NCBI RefSeq assembly: GCF_003096075.1
Contig: NZ_CP015449.1
Span: 3,093,001 to 3,157,000, forward strand
From: Dietzia lutea
GTDB taxonomy: Bacteria; Actinomycetota; Actinomycetes; Mycobacteriales; Mycobacteriaceae
DNA: 64,000 bases
Direction: 5' to 3'
The notes under the pieces are model-generated. The model was not told the DNA's origin and ran no database searches. It worked only from the letters and a program-made list of their open reading frames with translations. Positions within the stretch are counted from its first letter, which is position 1, and each line of letters begins with the position of its first letter. This document shows, piece after piece, positions 56,759-64,000 of this stretch. Made by a program: the position numbers and the translations under genes.

Positions 56759-57669
56759 CGGTCCGCGCCCCGGCTACCGGAGCCGGCGGTGCTGCCGGAG
56801 CCATGACTGCCGCCGGCGTCGCGGAACCGCACGGTCGTCCCGGGCGTCAGCAGGGCGGGGTCGGCGCGGTCGACGTCCCAGAGCCGGGCGTCGGTGGTGC
56901 CGATGAGCTGCCACCCGCCGGGTGAGACGCCGGGATAGACGGCGCAGAACCGGTCCGCCAGGCCCACCGATCCGGCCGGCACCCGCGCCCGCGGGGACGG
57001 CAGCCGCGGCACGGTCGGCAGCGGCCGCGGCTCGGCGGCGCCGCGCTGCTCGAGCCCGCGCTGCTCGCGCTGCTCGCGCCCGGGCGTATCGCGCCCGCGC
57101 GCGTCGAGCTCCCGCGCGTCCACGAGATAGGCGAAACCGGGCGCGAATCCGCCGAACGCGGCCCGCCACGTGATCGACGTGTGGGTCCGCACGAACGCCT
57201 CGGTCGACAGCCCGGCCAGGTCGGCGACGGCGGACAGGTCGGGCCCGTCGTAGCGGACGTCGAGGATCACCTCGGCCGCCCCACCCGCAGCCCCGGCCCA
57301 ACCCGCGGCCCCAGGATCCGCTACTCCCCCTCCGGATCCGCTACCCGCACCGGGGTAGCGGATCCGGTCCCCGGGTAGCGGATTCGGGGTGGACGGCGGA
57401 TTCGGGGTGGGCGACGGATTCGGGGTGGGCGACGGATTCGGGGTGGGCGGCGGCTCCTCGGCGAGAAGCGCCTCGACCCGCCGCCGCAGCCCGGGCAGCG
57501 CGGAGGCCTCCCGCGCGGTCACCAGCACGGTGCGGGCCGCCGCGACCACGTCGACGGCATCCGGCCGCAACCCGCGGACCCTCCCGGCAAGCTGCACCGC
57601 CTCCGCCAGACCCGCACACTCGAGCAGCAGCGCGGCCTCTCCGCAGCGGCGGATCCTCGTCGTCGTCAT
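56755..57669 (-). CDS. pxpB: 5-oxoprolinase subunit PxpB with a repeat-expanded linker
   Basis: A 304-aa KipI/PxpB protein. RRCGEAALLLEC begins it and RAAFGGFAPGFAYL, VPAGSVGLADRFCAVYPGVSPGGWQLIGTT mark the catalytic part. Between them, residues about 70-115 are a Pro/Asn/Ser-rich linker built from (PTPNPS)-like units, encoded by tandem 18-bp repeats, and next to it lies an inverted repeat. A second low-complexity insert (REQREQRGLEQRG) occurs further on. The start overlaps pxpA (ATGA). Confidence 0.88.
   Translation of the reverse strand: MTTTRIRRCGEAALLLECAGLAEAVQLAGRVRGLRPDAVDVVAAARTVLVTAREASALPGLRRRVEALLAEEPPPTPNPSPTPNPSPTPNPPSTPNPLPGDRIRYPGAGSGSGGGVADPGAAGWAGAAGGAAEVILDVRYDGPDLSAVADLAGLSTEAFVRTHTSITWRAAFGGFAPGFAYLVDARELDARGRDTPGREQREQRGLEQRGAAEPRPLPTVPRLPSPRARVPAGSVGLADRFCAVYPGVSPGGWQLIGTTDARLWDVDRADPALLTPGTTVRFRDAGGSHGSGSTAGSGSRGADR
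57332..57367. repeat. 15-bp perfect palindrome inside pxpB
   Basis: The arms 57332-57346 and 57353-57367 (core GGATCCGCTACCC) are perfectly complementary around GCACCG. A further copy of GGATCCGCTAC stands just upstream (about 57314) and a GTAGCGGAT copy just downstream, so the unit has been multiplied within the coding region without breaking the frame. Confidence 0.8.
57380..57451. repeat. Four tandem 18-bp repeats in pxpB
   Basis: Units GGATTCGGGGTGG followed by variable GCGAC or ACGGC (57380-57397, 57398-57415, 57416-57433, 57434-57451). Being 18 bp long they keep the frame and encode the six-residue repeat PTPNPS or close variants on the minus strand. Copy number is likely to vary by slippage. 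Confidence 0.9.
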
Positions 57670-58541
57670 CTCTCCCCCGGCCGCCCCGGCTCTCCACCGC
57701 GCGCGTGCGCGAACGGCGCCAACGCGACCCCGGCGGCCTCGAGCGCCGACCGCACCCGGCGCGCCAGGTCGACGGCACCGGGCGTGTCCCCGTGGACGCA
57801 GATCGACGCGGCCCGGACCACCACCGGCGACCCGTCCGACGCCGTGATCTCCCGCCCCGTGGCCATAGCCACCACCCGGGCGGCGACCTCGTCGGCGTCC
57901 GTGATGACGGCTCCCGGCTCGCCGCGCGGCACGAGGGTGCCGTCGGGTCGGTAGCCGCGGTCGGCGAACGCCTCGGTCACGGCCCGCAGGCCCGCCTTCT
58001 CGGCCTCGGCCAGGACCACCGCGCCGGGCAGGCCGAGGATCGGCAGCGGATCCTCGTCGGCGACCGCGGCGTAGGCCAGGACCGCATCGACGACGCCCGC
58101 GGCCTGCTCGCGATCGTGGACGATGCGGTTGTAGAGGGCCCCGTGGGGCTTGACGTAACTCACCCGCGAGCCGTGGCGCCGCGCGGCCATGTCGAGCTCG
58201 ATCAGCTGGAACGCCACGATCCGGGCGACCGCCTCGCGGTCGAGGTCGTGCTCGACGCGCCCGAAGTTCTCCGCGTCCCGGTACGAGGGGTGCGCGCCCA
58301 CCGCCACGCCCCGCTCGGCGGCTGCCACGACCGTCGCGTTCATCGTGGGCCGGTTGCCGGCGTGGAAGCCGCACGCGACGTTGGCGGAGGTCACCACGTC
58401 GAGCAGGGCGGCGTCGCCGGGGTCGGGCCCGGCGTGCGGCGCGAGCGAGGCCGACCACCTCGGAGTGCCCCGGCGGGCCTCCCCGAGGTCGCAGTTGAGA
58501 TCGATGCTGCCGCGATCGATGTCGTGCGCCTGTGCATGCAC
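57666..58541 (-). CDS. pxpA: 5-oxoprolinase subunit PxpA (LamB/YcsF family)
   Basis: A 291-aa protein starting with IDLNCDLGEA and containing SANVACGFHAGNRPTM, GVAVGAHPSYRDAENFGR, YVKPHGALYN, GLPGAVVLAEAEKAGL and SICVHGDTPGAVDLA, all hallmarks of the family. GGAGG lies 5 nt before the ATG. It leads the pxpA-pxpB-pxpC operon. All three genes overlap by 4 nt. Confidence 0.93.
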   Translation of the reverse strand: MHAQAHDIDRGSIDLNCDLGEARRGTPRWSASLAPHAGPDPGDAALLDVVTSANVACGFHAGNRPTMNATVVAAAERGVAVGAHPSYRDAENFGRVEHDLDREAVARIVAFQLIELDMAARRHGSRVSYVKPHGALYNRIVHDREQAAGVVDAVLAYAAVADEDPLPILGLPGAVVLAEAEKAGLRAVTEAFADRGYRPDGTLVPRGEPGAVITDADEVAARVVAMATGREITASDGSPVVVRAASICVHGDTPGAVDLARRVRSALEAAGVALAPFAHARGGEPGRPGER

Positions 58542-58585
58542 ACCTCCATCCTGCCCCAGGTTCGCCCACTCCGGCCGCTGCGGTC

Positions 58586-59254
58586 ATGATGGAGGTCATG
58601 ATCGTCATCCGCTGCGGCTCCGCGCCGGTTCCGACGGTCCTCGGCGAACACCCTCGCGTCGAGGTCAGTGCGGTCCCCACCAAGGAGGAGGTCACCCGCG
58701 CGCTCTCCGAGGTCGGCACCCGCCGACGGCTGGTCGTGTGCGGTACCGACGCCGGACTGTCCGCGCTGCTCACCCGCCTCATGCGCACCGAGAACCTCGA
58801 CGTGGAGATCGCCTACGTCGCCGACGAACCCACGCCTGCCACCAGGGCGTACGGCCTTCCGACCGGCTCGGAGGCCGCCAAGCTCGGCGTCCGGGGCAGT
58901 GCCCGCGAGGTGCCCCTCGTGCGCGACGACACCGGAACCGCCCTCGTGGGCGAGGCCACCGTCCGCGGTCCCGAAGGGGGCCACCTGGTGGGCGAGGCCT
59001 ACGCCGACGACAACCGGGTCTTCTCCGGCGAGATCGACGCCCTCACCGTCCGCCCGACGCCGGACCTGCCGGGCGTCGTCGCCACGGCCGCCCGTCCCCG
59101 CTGGCTGCGACGACGGCCGTGGCTCGCCGCGCGCGCGGTCCAGCTGGGGACCGAGGCAGGCCTGCTCACCCGCGACGGGGTGACCGGCCGGCGGGCCGTC
59201 AAGAGGACGACCTTCTACCGTCATACCGAGCCATGGAGGCTCGTGTCGCCCTGA
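58586..59254 (+). CDS. Conserved hypothetical protein (possible Rv0358-like)
   Basis: A 222-aa protein with no signal or membrane helix. It has an alpha/beta character: IVIRCGSAPVPTVLG, RLVVCGTDAGLSALLTRLMRTENLDVEIAYVADEP, then GLPTG, EVPLVRDDTGTALVGEATV and RAVKRTTFYRHTEPWRLVSP. The nucleotide-like VVCGTDAG and DEPTPATRAY remind of diacylglycerol kinase-like folds, but no function is assigned. The gene near purA suggests equivalence to Rv0358. Starts at 58586, 58589 and 58598 are all possible. It overlaps the FUSC gene tail to tail by 56 nt. Confidence 0.6.
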   Translation: MMEVMIVIRCGSAPVPTVLGEHPRVEVSAVPTKEEVTRALSEVGTRRRLVVCGTDAGLSALLTRLMRTENLDVEIAYVADEPTPATRAYGLPTGSEAAKLGVRGSAREVPLVRDDTGTALVGEATVRGPEGGHLVGEAYADDNRVFSGEIDALTVRPTPDLPGVVATAARPRWLRRRPWLAARAVQLGTEAGLLTRDGVTGRRAVKRTTFYRHTEPWRLVSP

Positions 59255-60491
59255 ACGGCGGCATCTCCGGCGCGGGCCGGTCGGGCGAGTCCGGCCACTC
59301 CTCCTCGAGCAGCTCCGGCGACACGGCCGGCGTCCGCACCGTCGGCGGCAGCGTGGCCAGCGCCGAGATCTTGCTCAGGCCCGCCACCTGCATCACGTCC
59401 ACGAGGATCGACCGGATCTGCGCGAGCATCACCGTCTCGGTCATTCCGGAGCCGATCACCAGCTCCCGTTTGGCCCGCGCCGACACCGCGCGCAACTCCC
59501 GCAGCACCTTCGCGGCGCCGGGCGCGTCGGGGTCGGCGGCCACCCGCTGGGCGAGCAGCTCGACCGCGTCGGCGAGCGCGGCCAGCAGCGAACTGAGCGC
59601 GGGCGGGACGTCCACCTGGTCGTCGACGGCCACGATCGCCCGCCGCGCCAGCACGCGGATGTTGCGGATGCCGTTGTCGAGCGGGTGGAGGATGCGGGTC
59701 AGCTCCACCTCCTCCGGACGGCGCCGGCGGTAGAACGGCGAGATCCGCACCAGCTCCTGGGCCCCCGCGAGCTGTTCGGACACCGCGTCGATCGCCGGCT
59801 GGGTGTCACGGGCGTCCTGCAGCGCCTCGCGGATGAGGTCGGAGTCGCGGCGGTCCAACCCCTCGGCGACCTCTGCCAGGACCGACGAGGCCACGCCCAA
59901 CAGCGACGCGGCCTCGCGCCGGGCGCGCCGCAGCGGGTGCACGGGGATGAGCGACATCGCCACCAGCGCGACGACACCGCCGACGGCGGCGTCCACCATC
60001 CGCTCGTAGCCGCCCGCCGAGCCCGGCGGCAGGATGGTGGCCACGAGGATCGCGGACGACGCCGCCTGCGTCCCGACCAGCGCGCCCCGGTCGAGGAACA
60101 CGGCCGCAGACATCGCCAGCACCACGACCGCGGCGATCTGCCACGGGCCGGAGCCGATCTGCGCGATGAGCAGATCGCCCAGGCCGACGCCCACCACGAC
60201 GCCGATCACCAGCTCGATGCCGCGGCGCACCCGCCGGCCCATGCCGGTGCCCAGGGCGATGGCCGCCGCGATGGGCGCGAAGAACGGCGCGGGGTGTCCG
60301 AGCAGGTCGAACGCGATGTACCAGGCGATCCCGGCGGCCAGGCCGCACTGCAGGATCGGCAGGAGCGCGTACGCCAGTCGCCGGGTCCGCGTCCTCAGCG
60401 GAACCGGTAGCGCGGCGTAGACGCCCAGCGCGCGGGCGTCTAGACGATCACGCCAGGCCGAGAGGCGCGGCGGCGTGCGGGTCCGACTCAT
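59199..60491 (-). CDS. FUSC-family (aromatic acid exporter-like) membrane protein
   Basis: A 430-aa protein with about six transmembrane helices in the N-terminal half (QCGLAAGIAWYIAF, FFAPIAAAIALG, GIELVIGVVVGVGLGDLL, AAVVVLAMSAAVFL, MVDAAVGGVVALVAMSLIP), then a long cytoplasmic helical domain. It resembles FUSC/AaeB-type exporters. Its start overlaps the DUF3151 gene by 44 nt. Confidence 0.8.
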   Translation of the reverse strand: MSRTRTPPRLSAWRDRLDARALGVYAALPVPLRTRTRRLAYALLPILQCGLAAGIAWYIAFDLLGHPAPFFAPIAAAIALGTGMGRRVRRGIELVIGVVVGVGLGDLLIAQIGSGPWQIAAVVVLAMSAAVFLDRGALVGTQAASSAILVATILPPGSAGGYERMVDAAVGGVVALVAMSLIPVHPLRRARREAASLLGVASSVLAEVAEGLDRRDSDLIREALQDARDTQPAIDAVSEQLAGAQELVRISPFYRRRRPEEVELTRILHPLDNGIRNIRVLARRAIVAVDDQVDVPPALSSLLAALADAVELLAQRVAADPDAPGAAKVLRELRAVSARAKRELVIGSGMTETVMLAQIRSILVDVMQVAGLSKISALATLPPTVRTPAVSPELLEEEWPDSPDRPAPEMPPFRATRASMARYDGRRSSS

Positions 60492-60864
60492 TGATCAAAT
60501 CCAGGCAACGGATGTACTCGTCCTCCTCGCCGATCGACTGCGCGGCGCGGGCCAGCGCCGCGACCGCGCGGAGGAATCCGCGGTTCGGCTCGTGGTCGTA
60601 CGGCACCGGGCCGAAGCCCTTCCAACCGTGGCGGCGGAGCTGGTCCAGCCCGCGGTGGTAACCGGTGCGGGCGAAGGCGTACGCGGTCACCGCGTCGCCG
60701 GCGTCGAGTGCGCGCTCGGCGAGCTCGGCCCACGCGATCGACGCCGCCGGATGGTCGGCTGCGACCGTGCGGGGGTCCTCGCCCGCGGCGAGGGCGTCCT
60801 CCGCCTCCGGATCGCCGGTCAGACGGGTGGGCGGGGGGCCGAGGAGATCTCCGAACTGGGTCAT
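60448..60864 (-). CDS. DUF3151 family protein
   Basis: A 138-aa helical protein: MTQFGDLLGPPPTRLTGD, PAASIAWAELAERAL, AYAFARTGYHRGLDQLRRHGWKGFGPVPYDHEPNRGFLRAV and CLDLINESDPHAAAPL, typical of actinobacterial DUF3151. It probably adopts TPR-like helices. Function unknown. In M. tuberculosis a member (Rv0360c) lies near purA, as here. It shares a transcript with the FUSC gene. Confidence 0.82.
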   Translation of the reverse strand: MTQFGDLLGPPPTRLTGDPEAEDALAAGEDPRTVAADHPAASIAWAELAERALDAGDAVTAYAFARTGYHRGLDQLRRHGWKGFGPVPYDHEPNRGFLRAVAALARAAQSIGEEDEYIRCLDLINESDPHAAAPLGLA

Positions 60865-61165
60865 GCCGCCCATTGTCCACGAAAACTCGTCTCCCCTTGC
60901 GATGAGAGCTTTTCTTTCGATGGGGCCGTATCGACCTGCGATCCGGAAGCAGGGCCGCTTGAACAGCTTGGTCCGGGAGACCGCCGCTCCGGAGCGGATC
61001 GGCGAACCGGTTGTCGAGGTGCCGGACCGCGGGGAAGAAGAGGGCACCGGTGAAACGGCGCGGAGTTCCCGGGAAGGCGAACGGTCGGCGACGGCAGCAT
61101 GACATCCCGGTGACCAGTCCGGACGTTTCCTTCCACAGGATAAGGAAACCCGCAAAACTGGACAC
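60865..61165 (+). promoter_or_regulatory. Promoter region of DUF3151 (minus) and phoD (plus) with inverted repeat
   Basis: A 301-bp gap without a credible gene. The repeat GTTTCCTT (61125-61132) / AAGGAAAC (61142-61149) lies 16 nt before the phoD start and is AT-richer than its surroundings. It may be an operator or a leader hairpin. The ribosome site is not obvious. Confidence 0.4.
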
Positions 61166-62884
61166 ATGACCGTATCTTCACCATCTGAGCCCGCCCGCAC
61201 CACGCCCGGAATCACCCGCCGAAGCGCCCTCAAAGCCGGCGCTCTGGCCGGTGCTGCGGTCGGCACCAGCGCTCTGGCGGGGCGCTCCGCGATCGTGTCC
61301 GCGGCGGCGGGGGGAGGTGGTGGCGCTGTAGGGGCGCCAGCGGTCGGCGACGTTTTCCAGCACGGCGTCGCCTCCGGTGACCCGATGCCCGACCGTGTCA
61401 TCCTTTGGACGCGTGTGACCTCGTCGCCGGAGGCCGTCCCCGGATCCGGACTGGGCGCCCCCGTCGCAGTCGGTTGGGAGGTGGCTCTGGACCCCGGCTT
61501 TGCGACCATCGTCCGGTCCGGCTCGATCGTCACCGACGCCGGCCGCGACCACACCGTCAAGTTCGACTGCACCGGTCTGGCTCCCGACCGCTGGTACCAC
61601 TACCGTTTCCGCGCACTAGGGCAGACCTCGCCCTCCGGTCGCACCCGCACGGCGCCCGCCGACGGGACGCTCCCGGTCACCGGCCGCTGGCGCATCGGGG
61701 TGGTCTCCTGCTCCAACTGGGAGGCCGGGTACTTCTCCGGCTACCGCCACCTCGAGGCGCGCGGCGACCTCGACGCGATCATCGAGCTCGGCGACTACAT
61801 CTACGAGTACGGCCACGGCGAGTACACGGGCAAGTTCGGCGCGGTCCGCCCGCACGATCCCGCGCACGACATCGTGACGCTGGCCGACTACCGGATCCGC
61901 CTCGCCCAGTACCGCACCGACCCCGATCTGCAGTCGCTGCACGCGCACGTGCCGTGGATCGTCACGTGGGACGACCACGAGCTCGCCGACAACAACTGGG
62001 CGCACGGTGCGGCGAACCACAGTCCGGAGCAGGGGCCGTTCGAGGACCGCAAGGCCGCCAGCTGGCAGGCCTACTTCGAGTGGATGCCCGTGCGGCCGGA
62101 GGCCCTGCGCGACGGCGGGCACCTCTACCGGCGGCTGCGGTGGGGCTCGCTGGCCGAGATCAGCATGCTTGACCTGCGGTCCTACCGTTCCGAGGAGCCG
62201 GGCCGCTTCGACGGTCACGCCATCGACGTCACGGGCACCATGACCGGCGCCGATCAGTTCGAGTGGCTGGCCCGCGGCCTGAGCTCGTCGACCGCCCGGT
62301 GGAACGTCATCGGCAACTCGGTGATGTTCTCACCGGTCCTCCTCCCGCCGCTCGAGCCGCGCACCACCGCTGCGCTCACCGAGCTGCTGGGCGCTCCCCG
62401 CGAGGGCATCACCTACAACCCCGACCAGTGGGACGGCTACGCGGGCGAGCGCCGCCGCCTGATGGAGGTCATCCGCACTGCCGGGACCCGCAACACCGTG
62501 TTCCTCACCGGTGACATCCACACCTCGTGGGCCATCGAGGTGCCGTTCGAGGCGGCGAACTACCCGGGAGCCGGTGTGGGGGCGATCGAGTTCGTGACCC
62601 CGTCGATCACCAGTAACAACATCGACGACATGTTGAACCTGCCCGAGGGCAATCCGCTCTCGCAGACCGCACAGGCGGCACTCTCCCAGCTCAACCGACA
62701 CGTGCGCTGTGTGGATCTGGACCGCCACGGCTTTACGGTGGTCGAGTTCACCACCGACTACGCGCACGCCGACTTCTGGGCGGTCGTCGCTCGCGAGGAG
62801 CCGAACAGCGGCGCGTATCCGCTGGCCAGCTGGCGCAGTCGCCATGGCACGGACCAGCTGGAGCCCGTCGGTCCGCTTCCCTGA
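61166..62884 (+). CDS. phoD: Tat-exported alkaline phosphatase PhoD
   Basis: A 572-aa exported enzyme. The N-terminus has the twin-arginine motif TRRSALKAGALAG followed by a hydrophobic stretch and a processing site. The PhoD domain follows: RVILWTRVTSS, VVSCSNWEAGYFSGYRHL, IIELGDYIYEYGHGEY, WIVTWDDHELADNNW, LDLRSYRSEEP and TGDIHTSW. It should hydrolyse phosphodiesters and monoesters outside the cell using Ca/Fe. It is expected under phosphate control; the repeat upstream is a candidate site. Confidence 0.92.
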   Translation: MTVSSPSEPARTTPGITRRSALKAGALAGAAVGTSALAGRSAIVSAAAGGGGGAVGAPAVGDVFQHGVASGDPMPDRVILWTRVTSSPEAVPGSGLGAPVAVGWEVALDPGFATIVRSGSIVTDAGRDHTVKFDCTGLAPDRWYHYRFRALGQTSPSGRTRTAPADGTLPVTGRWRIGVVSCSNWEAGYFSGYRHLEARGDLDAIIELGDYIYEYGHGEYTGKFGAVRPHDPAHDIVTLADYRIRLAQYRTDPDLQSLHAHVPWIVTWDDHELADNNWAHGAANHSPEQGPFEDRKAASWQAYFEWMPVRPEALRDGGHLYRRLRWGSLAEISMLDLRSYRSEEPGRFDGHAIDVTGTMTGADQFEWLARGLSSSTARWNVIGNSVMFSPVLLPPLEPRTTAALTELLGAPREGITYNPDQWDGYAGERRRLMEVIRTAGTRNTVFLTGDIHTSWAIEVPFEAANYPGAGVGAIEFVTPSITSNNIDDMLNLPEGNPLSQTAQAALSQLNRHVRCVDLDRHGFTVVEFTTDYAHADFWAVVAREEPNSGAYPLASWRSRHGTDQLEPVGPLP

Positions 62885-63002
62885 TCCGTTGACGGGGCTG
62901 CCGGGCTCCGCCCTGCACCCGCCGAGTCACAGGTTGGTCCGCTACGGTGGCGGGTCGACGCGGCCCGTCCGGGGCCGACGACGGGTGTATCGGGAGTAGT
63001 GG

Positions 63003-63590
63003 ATGACGACGAGCCAGCAGCCGCCCGCCGGGGAGCCGACCCCCGGAGGACGACCGGGCGGTGGCCCGAAGGGTGGGGCACGTCCGTCGGGTGACGGGCG
63101 GGTCGGTCGCCCGGGCCGGGGTGGTGTGCTCGCGGCGGTGGCCGTGGTGGCGCTGGTCGTGGTCGCCGCGGTCGCGTGGGCGTTCCTGGCCGGGCCGTTG
63201 TCGTCGTCGGCGCGGGCCGAGCGGGCTGTGGCCGAGACGCTGGAGCAGATGAGCTCGGCGGAGTCGTTCGACGAGTTCAACAGTCATATGTGCGCGGAGA
63301 ACCGGGTCCCGCAGGAGCTGGTGGACACGATCACCGCGTCGAGCGAGGCGACGGGGCCTGATCTCGATTCGATGTTCCGCGAGTCGATCGCGGGGTCGTT
63401 CCCGCAGGATCTCGAGGTGACCGGGGTCGAGATCGCCGACGGCGGCGCGGAGGCGATGGCGACGGTCGAATCCGAGTCGGACGGTTCCGTTCCGGAGCAG
63501 GTGCGGATGCGCGACGAGGACGGCGCCTGGAAGCTGTGCCAGCCCGGCGTCGGAATGGGCTCGGTGCCCGAGGACCAGCAGCCGGGCTGA
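63003..63590 (+). CDS. Membrane-anchored extracytoplasmic protein (Rv0361-like)
   Basis: A 195-aa protein with a Pro/Gly-rich cytoplasmic head, one transmembrane helix (GVLAAVAVVALVVVAAVAWAFL) and an extracytoplasmic NTF2/DUF4878-like domain with two cysteines (SHMCAEN, WKLCQPG). Position near purA and DUF3151 fits Rv0361 of M. tuberculosis. Function unknown. No strong ribosome site is visible before the ATG. Confidence 0.7.
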   Translation: MTTSQQPPAGEPTPGGRPGGGPKGGARPSGDGRVGRPGRGGVLAAVAVVALVVVAAVAWAFLAGPLSSSARAERAVAETLEQMSSAESFDEFNSHMCAENRVPQELVDTITASSEATGPDLDSMFRESIAGSFPQDLEVTGVEIADGGAEAMATVESESDGSVPEQVRMRDEDGAWKLCQPGVGMGSVPEDQQPG

Positions 63591-63604
63591 TCGGGTCTGC
63601 CTGG

Positions 63605-64000
63605 TCACGCCGGCCGCCCTGGGCGTTCTGGCGACGTCGACTGCTCCGGCCTGTCGCCGCGGGAGGTGGCGCGCAGGGTGCCTTCGACGCCGGGCGGGTT
63701 GGTGAGGTGGCCGTCGTCGGCGATGAGTCGGTCGAGGTGTTGGTGCCAGCGGTGGTCGAGGATGCGGTCGCGGGCCTGGGCCAGGGGGCCATGGGGTCTG
63801 GTGTGGTGTTCGTGTCCGGTTTCGGTGATGATGGTCAGCTCGCCGAGGGGTCCTGCCCGGTAGGCGCAGTGGCCGAAGGTTCTCTCCCGGTGGTGTTTTC
63901 GGCACAGGCACACCAGGTTCCACTCGGCGGTCGGCCCGCCCAGGTCGGGACGCTGGTGGTCGAAGGCGATGACATGGTCGATCTCACAGTCGTGGGCGTC
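63605..64000 (-). CDS. HNH endonuclease-like protein, C-terminal part (gene cut by window end)
   Basis: The minus-strand frame is open from the last base to a stop at 63605, giving 131 residues. It contains an HNH core: HDCEIDHVIAFDHQRPDLGG, then LVCLCRKHHRERTFG. The tail after the domain (HLDRLIADDGHLTNPPGVEGTL) is disordered. It probably is another DUF222/13E12-family member, since the N-terminal domain would lie beyond the window. Confidence 0.75.
   Translation of the reverse strand, partial: DAHDCEIDHVIAFDHQRPDLGGPTAEWNLVCLCRKHHRERTFGHCAYRAGPLGELTIITETGHEHHTRPHGPLAQARDRILDHRWHQHLDRLIADDGHLTNPPGVEGTLRATSRGDRPEQSTSPERPGRPA

Overview
The window is very GC-rich, uses GTG and TTG starts often, has many 4-nt ATGA/GTGA gene overlaps and several apparently leaderless genes. 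It carries glnX-glnH-pknG, ackA-pta, an F420-dependent glucose-6-phosphate dehydrogenase, ergothioneine genes, metZ-rhodanese-purT and purA, plus 13E12-type (DUF222) HNH genes. That gene content and order match the Mycobacteriales. The overall look suggests Dietzia or a close relative, which is an inference from gene content and not from a search.

Region 1 (1-18,150) is a catabolic block: aldehyde dehydrogenase, 2-oxoacid dehydrogenase E1 alpha and beta, two acyl-CoA dehydrogenases flanking a TetR regulator, an acyl-CoA ligase, an SDR, an adrenodoxin-type ferredoxin, a Rieske oxygenase, a NitT/TauT-type ABC transporter, a second SDR and a second, clearly paralogous Rieske oxygenase. Together they look like uptake, oxygenase attack, CoA activation and beta-oxidation-like breakdown of an organic acid whose identity cannot be read from sequence. 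A degraded IS481-type transposase lies between the second SDR and the second oxygenase. The block ends inside a damaged thiamine locus: thiG is cut after about 23 codons, and short 5-prime stubs of FAD-oxidoreductase genes on the opposite strand lie on both sides of thiS.

Region 2 (18,150-39,720) is conserved core: thiS, thiO, thiE, a PhoD-like phosphatase, a Nudix-NYN fusion (MutT3 position), glnX-glnH-pknG, ackA-pta, a DUF222-HNH gene, egtB-egtD with a small partner, and the fgd-SUFU-MGMT-like operon. The MGMT-like protein has valine in place of the catalytic cysteine. PknG has no rubredoxin motifs.

Region 3 (39,720-53,640) holds a secreted protein, a glycosyltransferase, metZ, a rhodanese, an FprA-type reductase (a plausible donor for the region 1 ferredoxin), a DUF1023 hydrolase with a small helical partner, a DUF1648 membrane protein and purT. 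A four-gene unit follows: zinc-free MDR reductase, proline-racemase-family enzyme with an S/T active site, alpha-methylacyl-CoA racemase and GntR regulator. A secreted protein ends the region.

Region 4 (53,640-64,000) holds a broken secreted-protein gene, purA, the pxpABC 5-oxoprolinase operon (pxpB carries tandem repeats and a 15-bp palindrome), an FUSC transporter, DUF3151, a Tat-exported PhoD phosphatase, an Rv0361-like membrane protein and the 3-prime part of another HNH endonuclease. I found no rRNA, tRNA, CRISPR array or intact insertion sequence.
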